From HKCCE3408 sp038530555 (GTDB taxonomy: Bacteria; Pseudomonadota; Alphaproteobacteria; Rhodobacterales; Rhodobacteraceae), in contig JBCBCN010000001.1 in NCBI GenBank assembly GCA_038530555.1, positions 620,001-684,000 on the forward strand: DNA of 64,000 nucleotides. Reading direction: 5' to 3'. The notes beneath the pieces were generated by a model. It worked only from the letters and a program-made list of their open reading frames with translations, had not been told where the DNA came from and did not search any database. Shown here in pieces: positions 18,288-26,015 of this stretch; position 1 is the first letter of the stretch, and each line of letters starts with the position of its first letter. A program made the position numbers and the translations under genes.

Positions 18288-19526
18288 ATGTCAGCCACGC
18301 GTTTCACGTTTCCGGGTCATGCCGGTGATGCGCTCGCCGCCCGTCTCGACCTTCCCGAGGGCCCACATCTAGCGACCGCGCTGATGGCGCACTGCTTTAC
18401 CTGTGGCAAGGATATCCAGGCCGCGCGCAGAATTTCCGCACGTTTAACTGGGGCGGGCATCGCCGTTTTGCGCTTTGATTTTACCGGGCTGGGCCATTCC
18501 GGTGGGGAGTTCGAGAACACCACCTTTACCAGCAATGTCGCCGATCTTGCGATGGCAGCCGAGGCGCTGAGCGCTCGGGACATGGCACCCCAGCTGATCA
18601 TCGGCCATTCCTTGGGCGGTGCGGCCGTCCTGCGGGCGGCAAGCGAGATCGACAGCGTGCGCGCCGTTGTCACCATCGGCGCCCCAGCAGATCCGGCGCA
18701 TGTCAGGCATCACTTCGCAGAAGCGCGCAGCCGAATTGAGGCCGAGGGTGCGGCCGAGGTCAGCTTGGCCGGGCGTCCCATTCGCATCGGGCGGGATTTT
18801 CTTCACGATATTGAAAGCGCACGGCTTGAGGATGCGATCTCGGGGCTTGGCCGGGCGCTCTTGGTTCTGCACGCACCGCGCGACGAGATCGTGGGCATCG
18901 AAAATGCCACACGCATCTTTACTGCGGCCAAACACCCCAAAAGCTTCGTCACGCTCGACGATGCCGATCACCTGATCACCCGGGCCAGCGATGCCGAATA
19001 CACCGCCGAGGTGATCGCGGCCTGGGCAACGCGCTATCTCGCTCTCAGACCACCTGCCCCGCCGCCTGGCGCGCCCGAAGGGATCACACGGGTCAGCGAG
19101 GCAGACCCGGCGGGCTTTCTGCAGGATGTACAGGCGGGCGACCGGTTCCACGTGCTCGCCGACGAGCCGCTCAGCTATGGTGGCACGAACCGCGGCATGT
19201 CGCCTTATCAGTTCCTTGCCGCCGGGCTTGGCGCTTGCACATCGATGACGATCCGGATGTATGCGCGGCGCAAAAACTGGCCGCTTGAGCATGTCAGCGT
19301 CGATATTCGCCACGACCGCGTACATGCCCAGGATGCCGGTCAGGATGCCTCGGGTGCCGGGGGACAATCGCTCGATCAGTTTACCCGTGAGGTTCTTCTA
19401 GAAGGCGATCTAAGCGCCGAGCAGCGCGATAAGCTCATGGCAATCGCAGACAAATGCCCGGTACACCGCACGCTAGAGCGCGGCGCGCGGGTGGTGACGC
19501 GGCAAAAGTCGCCTGAGCCGGCCTAG
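18288..19526 (+). CDS. alpha/beta-hydrolase fused to OsmC domain
   Basis: A two-domain protein of 412 residues. Residues 1-255 are an alpha/beta hydrolase with nucleophile Ser in GHSLGG and candidate acid and base in PRDEIVG and DADHLITR. Residues 265-405 are an OsmC/Ohr-type domain with the two redox cysteines in GLGACTSMTIRMYARR and DKCPVHRTLE, a thiol peroxidase active on organic hydroperoxides in related proteins. The fusion suggests hydrolysis of an ester and reduction of its hydroperoxide by one polypeptide, but this is inference. The ATG at 18288 follows AAAGGAG. The gene is convergent with the Lrp gene. Confidence 0.87.
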   Translation: MSATRFTFPGHAGDALAARLDLPEGPHLATALMAHCFTCGKDIQAARRISARLTGAGIAVLRFDFTGLGHSGGEFENTTFTSNVADLAMAAEALSARDMAPQLIIGHSLGGAAVLRAASEIDSVRAVVTIGAPADPAHVRHHFAEARSRIEAEGAAEVSLAGRPIRIGRDFLHDIESARLEDAISGLGRALLVLHAPRDEIVGIENATRIFTAAKHPKSFVTLDDADHLITRASDAEYTAEVIAAWATRYLALRPPAPPPGAPEGITRVSEADPAGFLQDVQAGDRFHVLADEPLSYGGTNRGMSPYQFLAAGLGACTSMTIRMYARRKNWPLEHVSVDIRHDRVHAQDAGQDASGAGGQSLDQFTREVLLEGDLSAEQRDKLMAIADKCPVHRTLERGARVVTRQKSPEPA

Positions 19527-19546
19527 AGCCTTTTGGCGGTGCGCCA

Positions 19547-20020
19547 TCAGCTCTGCGCTAAGAGCGGCAGGAGCGGCGTGGACTTGATCTCCTCCATCGA
19601 GAGGAGCGCTGTGACATTGTAGATTTTCACCTCGGAAATCAGCGCCTGGTAAAAGACGTCATAGGCCCGGGCATTGGCCACGCGAACCTTGAGGATATAG
19701 TCAATATCTCCCGCCAACCGGTGCGCCTCCAGCACTTCGGGCCGAGATCTGAGCGCGGTGAGAAAGCTCGACTGCCATTCCGCCTCATGCTCGGACGTGC
19801 GGATCAGCACGAAAAAACAGGCCTCGAGCCCCAGCGCATCGGCATCGAGCAGAACCGTGTGCTGACCGATGACGCCTGCCTCACGCAATTTGCGGATACG
19901 GTTCCAGACCGGCGTTTTCGAGGAGCCGACTTGGCGCGCGATCTCATCGAGCGACTGACTGGCGTCTCGCTGCATCTCGGTCAGGATCTTGCGGTCCAAT
20001 TGGTCGATTTGCGTGGCCAT
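19547..20020 (-). CDS. Lrp/AsnC-family transcriptional regulator
   Basis: A 157-residue regulator with an N-terminal helix-turn-helix (QLDRKILTEMQRDASQSLDE, then VGSSKTPVWNRIRKLREAGVI) and a C-terminal RAM ligand-binding domain (residues 70-150; AGDIDYILKVRV). Family members respond to amino acids. The ATG at 20020 follows AAGGGAG; a frame to 20047 is possible. It faces away from fpr across a 315-base gap, in which an autoregulated promoter would be expected. Its targets are unknown. Confidence 0.9.
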   Translation of the reverse strand: MATQIDQLDRKILTEMQRDASQSLDEIARQVGSSKTPVWNRIRKLREAGVIGQHTVLLDADALGLEACFFVLIRTSEHEAEWQSSFLTALRSRPEVLEAHRLAGDIDYILKVRVANARAYDVFYQALISEVKIYNVTALLSMEEIKSTPLLPLLAQS

Positions 20021-20335
20021 TTGGCGGCTCCCTTGCCGTGATATCATCCATTGCAGGCTCGCCTATTGCGAACATCTGTTCCCTATTGGACCGGGCTTCA
20101 GGTCACTACAAGAACGATTTCTCATTTTCTACGCTGCAAAGTCCATATGCGTTCCAAGGCCGGTCATGACGCCGCGCAAGGCGCAGTGGAGGTGGTCTTC
20201 GCCGGGAAAATGGCGCATCTTCACCGCCGAGATCAGCGGCAGGCGCGGCATCCGGCCACGGCAAAACGTCCGAGGCACGGAGCACGACCCACCTGCGATC
20301 GGCCCAACATCTCCAATAGATACGAGCGACCCAAA
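20021..20335. other. 315-base gap between Lrp gene and fpr
   Basis: No gene is convincing here. Open frames run through it on both strands, but one is only an upstream extension of fpr unlike the family, and the other is a shadow. The first 100 bases are AT-richer (CATTGCAGG... to TTTCTCATTTTCT) and are the likely site of divergent promoters; the rest would be a long fpr leader. I see no clear operator or hairpin. Confidence 0.5.
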
Positions 20336-21196
20336 GTGACCCAGACACGCACGCCCGCCTCGAGCAGCCCAAGCGCGGAACCGAAACCGGCCAAGGCCTT
20401 GCCCGACGCCCAGACCATCACCGCGGTGCGTCATTACACCGACCGGCTTTTTTCGTTCCGCGTGACGCGCCCGGCCAGTTTGCGCTTTCGCTCGGGAGAG
20501 TTCGTCATGATCGGTCTCATGGGCGATCCCGATCCGAAAACCGGTAAGCAAAAGCCGCTTCTCAGGGCCTATTCCATTGCCTCACCGGCTTGGGACGATG
20601 AGTTGGAGTTCTACTCGATCAAAGTGCCCGATGGCCCGCTGACATCCCGGCTTCAGCATGTGGCGGTCGGCGATGAGCTGATCCTGCGGCCCAAACCGGT
20701 CGGCACGCTGGTCCATGACGCGCTGTTGCCGGGCAAACGGCTGTGGTTTTTCGCGACGGGCACGGGGTTTGCACCCTTCGCCAGCCTCCTACGCGAGCCA
20801 CAGACCTATGACGACTACGACGAAGTGATCATCACCCATACCTGCCGAGAAGTGGCGGAACTGACCTATGGCGCGGAACTGATCGAGACGATCCGCGCAG
20901 ACAGCGACTTGGCGGAACTGATTGGGCCGGGCTTTGCTGACAAAATCCGCTACTACCCCACCACCACGCGCGAGCCGAGCGCCAAGATGGGCCGGATCAC
21001 TGATCTGATGCGCTCAGGCGAGGTGTTTTCGGACCTCGGCCTGCCCGCGATGTCGCCGGAGACCGACCGGGCGATGATCTGCGGCAACTTGGCCTTTAAC
21101 CTCGAGCTCAAAGAGCTTTTGGAAGAGTACGGCCTGGAAGAAGGCGCCAATTCCAAGCCGCTGCACTTCACGGTGGAAAAGGCGTTCTTGGACTGA
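20336..21196 (+). CDS. fpr: ferredoxin/flavodoxin-NADP(+) reductase
   Basis: A FAD enzyme that passes electrons between NADPH and ferredoxin or flavodoxin, often part of the oxidative-stress response. The 286 residues closely follow the Rhodobacter FPR pattern: FSFRVTRPASLRFRSGEFVM, the FAD motif RAYSIASP, the NADP motif ATGTGFAPFASL, and the C-terminal NSKPLHFTVEKAF. I chose the GTG at 20336, just before TQTRTPASSS; the family starts close to ALPDAQTITAVRHYTD. Upstream in-frame codons to 20051 would add about 95 residues foreign to the family. It is probably transcribed alone. Confidence 0.92.
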   Translation: MTQTRTPASSSPSAEPKPAKALPDAQTITAVRHYTDRLFSFRVTRPASLRFRSGEFVMIGLMGDPDPKTGKQKPLLRAYSIASPAWDDELEFYSIKVPDGPLTSRLQHVAVGDELILRPKPVGTLVHDALLPGKRLWFFATGTGFAPFASLLREPQTYDDYDEVIITHTCREVAELTYGAELIETIRADSDLAELIGPGFADKIRYYPTTTREPSAKMGRITDLMRSGEVFSDLGLPAMSPETDRAMICGNLAFNLELKELLEEYGLEEGANSKPLHFTVEKAFLD

Positions 21197-21401
21197 GCCC
21201 GGCCGCTGAGATCAGGCTGAACGCGCTCTATCCCAATGAATAGTGATCCAATCATGCAACTGTGTTAATAGGATAAAGCAATCGGCATAAATTATCCGAT
21301 AATCCACTAAAAATTGTGGTATCCTTTATTCGCCGGAAACCTCATTCCCTGGGGTAGCTCGGCATTACCAGTAATGTGATTTCAAATTTTGAGGGGAAAT
21401 C

Positions 21402-21989
21402 ATGACAATAAGAAAGAAGATGGCTGGCCTCGGGCTTGCGATCGGAATGGCGTTTGGTGCCAGCTCGGCGTCGGCGGCGGTGGTTGATTTTACCGGCTCC
21501 GGCACCGGTGCCGCGGATGGCGCAAGCCTTTCGTGCAGCACCACGGGCTTTCTGAACTTGGGTGGATGCTCTGTGACGTTCAACAGCGCCGGTCTCGGCG
21601 TGCAGGGCGGCCTTATTGACACCCAAGGTGATGAGCTCGACGGCTTCGGCGGGACGGAGAGCATCACGATCTCGTTCGCTCAGAACATGGTCTGGAGCAA
21701 CATCACCTTTGGCCTTTGGGACAGTGGTGATGACGCGTTGCTGCAAGCCGATAGCGGTCCGGCCCTGTCCTATGGCGGCAATAATCCGTCGCTGGACCTG
21801 CCGAACGTTGTCTCGAGCTCGTTGACGATTACGGCGGTCGACTCGCTCAACGGCTTCTTCAGCAACAAGCGCGATGACTTTACCATCGCGTCGATCGAAG
21901 TGGCCCCCGTGCCGCTTCCGGCTGCGGGCTTTATGCTTCTTGCCGGTCTCGGCGGGCTTTACGCCATGCGCCGTCGCCAGAAGGCATAA
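21402..21989 (+). CDS. VPLPA-CTERM exosortase-sorted surface protein
   Basis: A 195-residue exported protein. It has a cleavable signal peptide (residues 1-26, ending SSASA) and a C-terminal sorting signal: the motif VPLPA (172-176), a hydrophobic helix and the basic tail RRRQK. That tripartite tail is the VPLPA-CTERM type, processed by an exosortase of the XrtD group. The body between is a beta-rich domain with two Cys (SLSCSTTGF and GGCSVTF), probably disulfide-bonded. A strong AGGGGA site precedes the ATG. The upstream 205 bases are unusually AT-rich. No exosortase gene is in the window. The function of the mature protein is unknown. Confidence 0.88.
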   Translation: MTIRKKMAGLGLAIGMAFGASSASAAVVDFTGSGTGAADGASLSCSTTGFLNLGGCSVTFNSAGLGVQGGLIDTQGDELDGFGGTESITISFAQNMVWSNITFGLWDSGDDALLQADSGPALSYGGNNPSLDLPNVVSSSLTITAVDSLNGFFSNKRDDFTIASIEVAPVPLPAAGFMLLAGLGGLYAMRRRQKA

Positions 21990-22005
21990 GTCGAACATTT
22001 ACATT

Positions 22006-22047
22006 AAAAAAAGCCGCCCGGGCATCTGCTCGGGCGGCTCTTTTTTT
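22006..22047. terminator. bidirectional rho-independent terminator
   Basis: A GCCGCCCG/CGGGCGGC stem (22013-22020 with 22031-22038) with a 10-base loop, followed by a run of eight T (one C) on the plus strand and preceded by seven A. It therefore ends transcription of the VPLPA-CTERM gene from the left and of the alanine-rich gene from the right. Confidence 0.93.
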
Positions 22048-22062
22048 GGCAGTGGTCGGCCC

Positions 22063-22896
22063 TTATAGGCCCAGCGCTTCCCGCACTTGGGTCAGGACAC
22101 CTTCGACCATGTCCGGGTTGTTCCGGGCACCTTCAATGGCGGTCGTCAGGGTCGAGGTCACTTGATCCCCAAGGCCGGCGCCTTCGACAGCCGAAATCAG
22201 CGCATCGGCGTCAAAAGTGTCGGCACTCAACAGCGACCCGATTCCACCGGCTGCGCCATCGGCGGCATCGGTCACGGCATCGGCTGCATCTCCAAGCAGG
22301 CTCGACGCCGCATCAGAAGCATCATCGGCCGCTTCTGCCGCGGTCTCGCCGGCATCCTCAGCTGCCTCAACGGCATCGGCCGCGGCATCGTTGGCTGCGT
22401 CAGCCGCCTCAGCCGCTTCTTCGGCCGCACCTTCGGCAGCGCTTGCCGCCTCATCAGCTGCTTCGGTTGCAGTGTCGGTCACAGCATCTGTTGCAGCATC
22501 GGTCGCGTCAGCGGCGGCTTCAGCGCCTTCTTCAGCCGCGCCGGTAAGGCCCTCAAGCGCGTCATTTGCCGCCTCGGTGGCCTCTTCAACGGCATCGGTC
22601 ACAGCCTCTTCGGCCGCATCGACTGCGTCATCGACTGCTTCGCCCACGCTGTCGGCAGCATCTTCAACGGCATCGGTAGCCTGATCGACCAGCGATCCAG
22701 CTTCCTCGGTCGCCGCCTCAGTGGCGTCAGACGCGGCTTCTGCAGCATCCTCAGCAGCACCTTCAACCGCTTCCATAGCGTCTCCAGCGGTATCCGCCAT
22801 ATCATCGGCCGCATCAGAAAATGCACCGGTTTGCCAGAAATAGACGCCGCCAATAATGACGAAAACGCCTATGATAATTGCAATGGTTCTTCCCAT
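22063..22896 (-). CDS. alanine-rich helical-repeat membrane-anchored protein
   Basis: A 277-residue protein of unusual composition. Residues 1-22 are one membrane helix (RTIAIIIGVFVIIGGVYFW); the rest, to about 215, is almost only Ala, Asp, Glu, Thr and Val in short units such as DAAEAASDATEAATEE, predicted as a long acidic amphipathic helix or coiled coil facing the periplasm. The last 60 residues are more ordinary (ADTFDADALISAVEGAGLGD, TQVREALGL). It resembles LEA-like or tropomyosin-like repeat proteins, but I recognise no family. The start has GGGGAAAG upstream. It is divergent from infC. A structural or desiccation-protective role is only a guess. Confidence 0.82.
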   Translation of the reverse strand: MGRTIAIIIGVFVIIGGVYFWQTGAFSDAADDMADTAGDAMEAVEGAAEDAAEAASDATEAATEEAGSLVDQATDAVEDAADSVGEAVDDAVDAAEEAVTDAVEEATEAANDALEGLTGAAEEGAEAAADATDAATDAVTDTATEAADEAASAAEGAAEEAAEAADAANDAAADAVEAAEDAGETAAEAADDASDAASSLLGDAADAVTDAADGAAGGIGSLLSADTFDADALISAVEGAGLGDQVTSTLTTAIEGARNNPDMVEGVLTQVREALGL

Positions 22897-23118
22897 GGTC
22901 TTTCCCCAAATGTGATGCTGTCAAACGCATCGGGGTGGAAATAGTTCCAAATGCTGCACTGCCGCAATGGGAAAGCAGCCGCAGGGTTCCCATGAGCGAC
23001 GTTTCGCCCCGACGCGTTGCCCGGTTGAGGTCAGCCGCGGCGTTCAAAGTGGCCTTGAAAGCGCCGCCATCGCCCTTTACTTTGCGTGCATTCGAAACGG
23101 TCCACAAAGGAACGCCCC

Positions 23119-23661
23119 ATAGCCAGACGACCCCACAACGCGCCACCACAGCGCGACACCGGACCGCGCGTCAATGACCGCATCCGCGCCCCTGAACTCC
23201 GCTTGATTGGCGCCGAAGGCGAAAATATCGGCGTTGTAACCCCTGACAAAGCGATGGAATTGGCTGAACGGGCCGGTCTCGATTTGGTCGAGATTTCGCC
23301 CAACGCGACCCCGCCCGTTTGCAAGATCATGGACTTTGGCAAGTTCAAATACGAACAGCAAAAGCGCGAGAGCGAGGCCCGCAAAAAGCAAAAAACCATC
23401 GACGTTAAAGAGGTCAAGCTGCGCCCAGGCACCGACAACCACGATTTCGAGCGTAAGCTGAACGACGCCATCAAGTTCCTCGAAAACGGCGACAAGGTAA
23501 AAGTCACGCTGCGCTTTCGAGGCAGGGAAATGGCCCACCAAAACCTAGGGCGAGAACAGCTTGAAAAGATCGCCGAACGCGTCGAGGGCATCGGCAAAGT
23601 TGAGAACATGCCTAAGATGGAAGGCCGCCAGATGGTGATGATGATCGGCCCGGCGAAATAG
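23119..23661 (+). CDS. infC: translation initiation factor IF-3 (AUA start)
   Basis: IF-3 binds the 30S subunit, prevents premature joining and checks the start codon. The 180-residue protein has the N domain (RVNDRIRAPELRLIGAEGE), the linker KFKYEQQKRESEARKKQK and the C domain (VKVTLRFRGREMAHQ). The family N terminus ARRPHNAPPQRDTGPRVND is preceded by ATA at 23119, with AAAGGA eight bases upstream, so ATA is the likely start. No ATG is available; a GTG at 23086 would add 11 residues and lies too far from that site. Rare start codons let IF-3 repress its own synthesis in E. coli. No rpmI/rplT follow, unlike in many bacteria. Confidence 0.93.
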   Translation: MARRPHNAPPQRDTGPRVNDRIRAPELRLIGAEGENIGVVTPDKAMELAERAGLDLVEISPNATPPVCKIMDFGKFKYEQQKRESEARKKQKTIDVKEVKLRPGTDNHDFERKLNDAIKFLENGDKVKVTLRFRGREMAHQNLGREQLEKIAERVEGIGKVENMPKMEGRQMVMMIGPAK

Positions 23662-23854
23662 CCCTCAGGTCTATCCTTACGCCGCCGTTCTTCTTTGCTG
23701 AGCGATCTGACAGCTGGGTGAAGCCTTACGAGTTGCGCGCGTCGCTAGAGCTACGGGCGCTGACGCTTGGGGCGTTTCTCTGAAAGGTGCCCGCAAGACC
23801 GTTGAGCATACCGTCTCACGAGATGTTGTGGTGATCCGGCGTTTGGTTGCGATC

Positions 23855-24421
23855 TTACCGAGGCAAAGGAGAGCCCTTACCCCGCTCTCTGCCGGTGTTC
23901 CTGCTTCGGTGATATGCCCGGATCAAATTCAGCGAACCTTCAACAGCCATCTCAATGCCGACCATGGTTTGCCCAAACGGCGAAAGGCTGTCGACCTTAA
24001 GCCGCGACATCACGCCCTCTGCCTCCCGCAATCGGTCGCGTAGGTCTATAAATCGCCCGATTTTCGTTATGTCGTACTGATAACCTACGATGAGTTTTGG
24101 TTGGCGCAGAACATCAAGCGGACGCAGCATAAGGAAATTATCGAAATGAGAGCCGTCCTGACGCTGATTTAGCAAACACACATCGAGCGGCTCATAGCTC
24201 CGAAGAGCCGTTTTTATTTGGTCAAGTGCAGCAGGGTCGGTATTCGCGCATTGGAGAAGGCTGCAACTACGGCCTAGGATGCTATCGCGATTGTACCCGG
24301 TCAGGCGCTCAAAGCTCGAGTTTACATAGATCAATGGAACGTCAGGGGCCTCGTAATCTCCGATTGAAATGGGAAACGTGAGCCTGTCGAGCCAGTCTAA
24401 CGTTTCGGCGCTAGGCGCCAT
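23855..24421 (-). CDS. short LOV-domain protein (putative blue-light sensor)
   Basis: A 188-residue protein that is essentially one PAS/LOV domain plus a C-terminal helix. The LOV core shows IYVNSSFERLTGY, then GRSCSLLQCANTD in place of the canonical GRNCRFLQGxxTD, then RQDGSHFDNFLMLRPL and VGYQYDIT. The photo-adduct cysteine is present; the neighbouring Asn and Arg of the canonical motif are replaced by Ser, so flavin binding may be weakened. No output domain follows; residues 125-188 are helical. I chose the ATG at 24421: an in-frame ATG at 24541 collides with the tupB start, and the codons between are AT-rich. Base composition is lower in GC than the neighbours, suggesting transfer. Confidence 0.75.
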   Translation of the reverse strand: MAPSAETLDWLDRLTFPISIGDYEAPDVPLIYVNSSFERLTGYNRDSILGRSCSLLQCANTDPAALDQIKTALRSYEPLDVCLLNQRQDGSHFDNFLMLRPLDVLRQPKLIVGYQYDITKIGRFIDLRDRLREAEGVMSRLKVDSLSPFGQTMVGIEMAVEGSLNLIRAYHRSRNTGRERGKGSPLPR

Positions 24422-24539
24422 TCGCTTTTCAGACGTCTCCGACAAAGGATCACTCCGAAGATGTGCGGATGCCGATACCCTACCAGCATCAAACGAAATG
24501 TTCTTGTGAAAAGCAAGATAATTGCGAAATGATCGCGTC

Positions 24540-25247
24540 ATGGAGACCATTGGCCCCGCCATCCTTATCGCGTTCGAGCTGATCGTGACCGCAGATCGCG
24601 ACCTGCTTGAGATTGTGTCGCTTTCTTTGCAGGTTTCGCTCAGCGCCGTGGCTTTGGCCGCTCTAATCGGTGTTCCGCTCGGCGCGGCCCTTGCGGTTTT
24701 ACGCTTTCCCGGTCGCGGGGCGGCGATTGTCCTGGTCAATGCCCTTATGGGGATGCCGCCGGTTGTGGTGGGCCTTGCGGTTTATCTCGCGCTATCGGCC
24801 CAGGGTCCTTTGGGTGTACTCGAGCTTCTCTATACGCCCACTGCCATGGTCATCGCCCAAGTGATCCTGGTTACGCCGATCATAACGGCGTTGAGCCGTG
24901 CGAGCCTTGCGCAGATGTTGGTGGAATATGACGAAACCTTGCGCGCGCTTGGTGCGGGTCCCCTCGACACGATCGGCACATTGTTATGGGATGCCCGCTT
25001 TGCGCTGGTTACGGCGCTCTTGGCGGGGCTCGGGCGGGCCTTGGCGGAGGTCGGTGCGGTGATGCTGGTGGGTGGCAATATCGACCATCTGACGCGGGTG
25101 ATGACCACGGCCATCGCGCTGGAGACGGCGCGCGGAGCGCTGCCCTTGGCCCTTGGTCTTGGTTTCGTTCTGCTCTTGATGACGCTGGTGCTGAATGCGA
25201 CGGTCCTGGCGCTCAGGGCGCGGCTTGAGGGGCCCGAACATGTGTAG
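24540..25247 (+). CDS. tupB: tungstate ABC transporter permease
   Basis: The membrane channel subunit of a TupABC tungstate importer, 235 residues with about five membrane helices. The BPD-transport core shows LQVSLSAVALAALIGVPLG near the start and the EAA loop EYDETLRALGAGPLDTIGTL, which contacts the ATPase. The C-terminal part GRALAEVGAVMLVGGNI is typical of the molybdate/tungstate group. The ATG at 24540 gives the usual short N terminus; a TTG at 24522 is also in frame. It heads an operon with tupC (24 bases on) and tupA (overlapping tupC). The family label rests mainly on TupA. Confidence 0.88.
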   Translation: METIGPAILIAFELIVTADRDLLEIVSLSLQVSLSAVALAALIGVPLGAALAVLRFPGRGAAIVLVNALMGMPPVVVGLAVYLALSAQGPLGVLELLYTPTAMVIAQVILVTPIITALSRASLAQMLVEYDETLRALGAGPLDTIGTLLWDARFALVTALLAGLGRALAEVGAVMLVGGNIDHLTRVMTTAIALETARGALPLALGLGFVLLLMTLVLNATVLALRARLEGPEHV

Positions 25248-25271
25248 GTGCTTGGAAGGCGGAGGCTATAG

Positions 25272-26015
25272 GTGACCAAACGGCCCCAGATCATTGCCTT
25301 TCCAAGCCCCGCAACCGCGCCGTCCGCCCTGCGCATCGAAGGCGTGCATCTACGCCGCGCCGATGTACCGGTGCTCGACGGGGTTAGTCTCAGCCTTCAG
25401 GCGACCGGGATCAGCGGCCTCATCGGGCCCAATGGCGCGGGAAAATCGGTGCTTCTGAGGGTGATCGCCGGGCTGATCGAGCCGGATCTGGGTGAGATCA
25501 CCCTGCCCTTGCCGATGCGCGGACGGATCGGGCTTGTGGCGCAACGCCCGGTCCTGTTGCGCCGGTCTGTGCGCGGCAATCTAAACCATGCCCTCAGGCT
25601 CGCGCGCGTGCCCCGCCACCAGCGCGCGGATCGCTTGCAGGAATTGCTGACACTCGGCCATCTGGAGACGCTCGCCGACCGGCCTGCACGGCAAGTGTCC
25701 GGCGGCGAGACCCAGCGCCTAGCCATTGTGCGCGCCCTGGCGGCGCATCCCGCACTGCTCCTGCTCGACGAGCCGACGGCCCATCTGGATCCCCGCGCGG
25801 TTCAGGCGGTCGAAAAGCTCATCACTGAGATCGCGCTGGCTGGCACCAAGATCCTGCTGGTGACGCATGACACTGGGCAATTGAGCCGGTTGGCGCGTGA
25901 GGTTGCCTTCATGCATCGCGGGCGCGCCCATGAGGTCACGCCGATGCCAGCCTTCCTGCACCGACCCCAAAGCGCCGAGGCGCGGGCCTATCTGGACGGC
26001 TCCATTCTGCTATGA
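25272..26015 (+). CDS. tupC: tungstate ABC transporter ATP-binding protein
   Basis: The ATPase subunit of the same importer, 247 residues. It has Walker A GPNGAGKS (52-59), the Q loop around VAQRPVLLRRSV, the signature VSGGETQRLAIVRAL, Walker B LLLLDEPTAHLD and the switch His in LVTHDTGQ. It lacks the C-terminal molybdate-binding MOP domain of ModC, in line with a Tup system. The start is a GTG at 25272 after a GGCGGAGG site. Its stop overlaps the tupA ATG as ATGA, so the two are translationally coupled. Confidence 0.9.
   Translation: MTKRPQIIAFPSPATAPSALRIEGVHLRRADVPVLDGVSLSLQATGISGLIGPNGAGKSVLLRVIAGLIEPDLGEITLPLPMRGRIGLVAQRPVLLRRSVRGNLNHALRLARVPRHQRADRLQELLTLGHLETLADRPARQVSGGETQRLAIVRALAAHPALLLLDEPTAHLDPRAVQAVEKLITEIALAGTKILLVTHDTGQLSRLAREVAFMHRGRAHEVTPMPAFLHRPQSAEARAYLDGSILL

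Noticed and set aside
20051..20335. 95-residue N-terminal extension of fpr
   Set aside because: Basic, low-quality sequence unlike FPR; the GTG at 20336 gives the family length.
21290..21401. Sigma-54 (GG-N10-GC) promoter for the VPLPA-CTERM gene
   Set aside because: The nearest candidates have wrong spacing, so no claim is made.
22087..22944. Long plus-strand frame opposite the alanine-repeat gene
   Set aside because: It is the complement of the biased repeat sequence; the minus-strand gene has a start site, membrane anchor and terminator.
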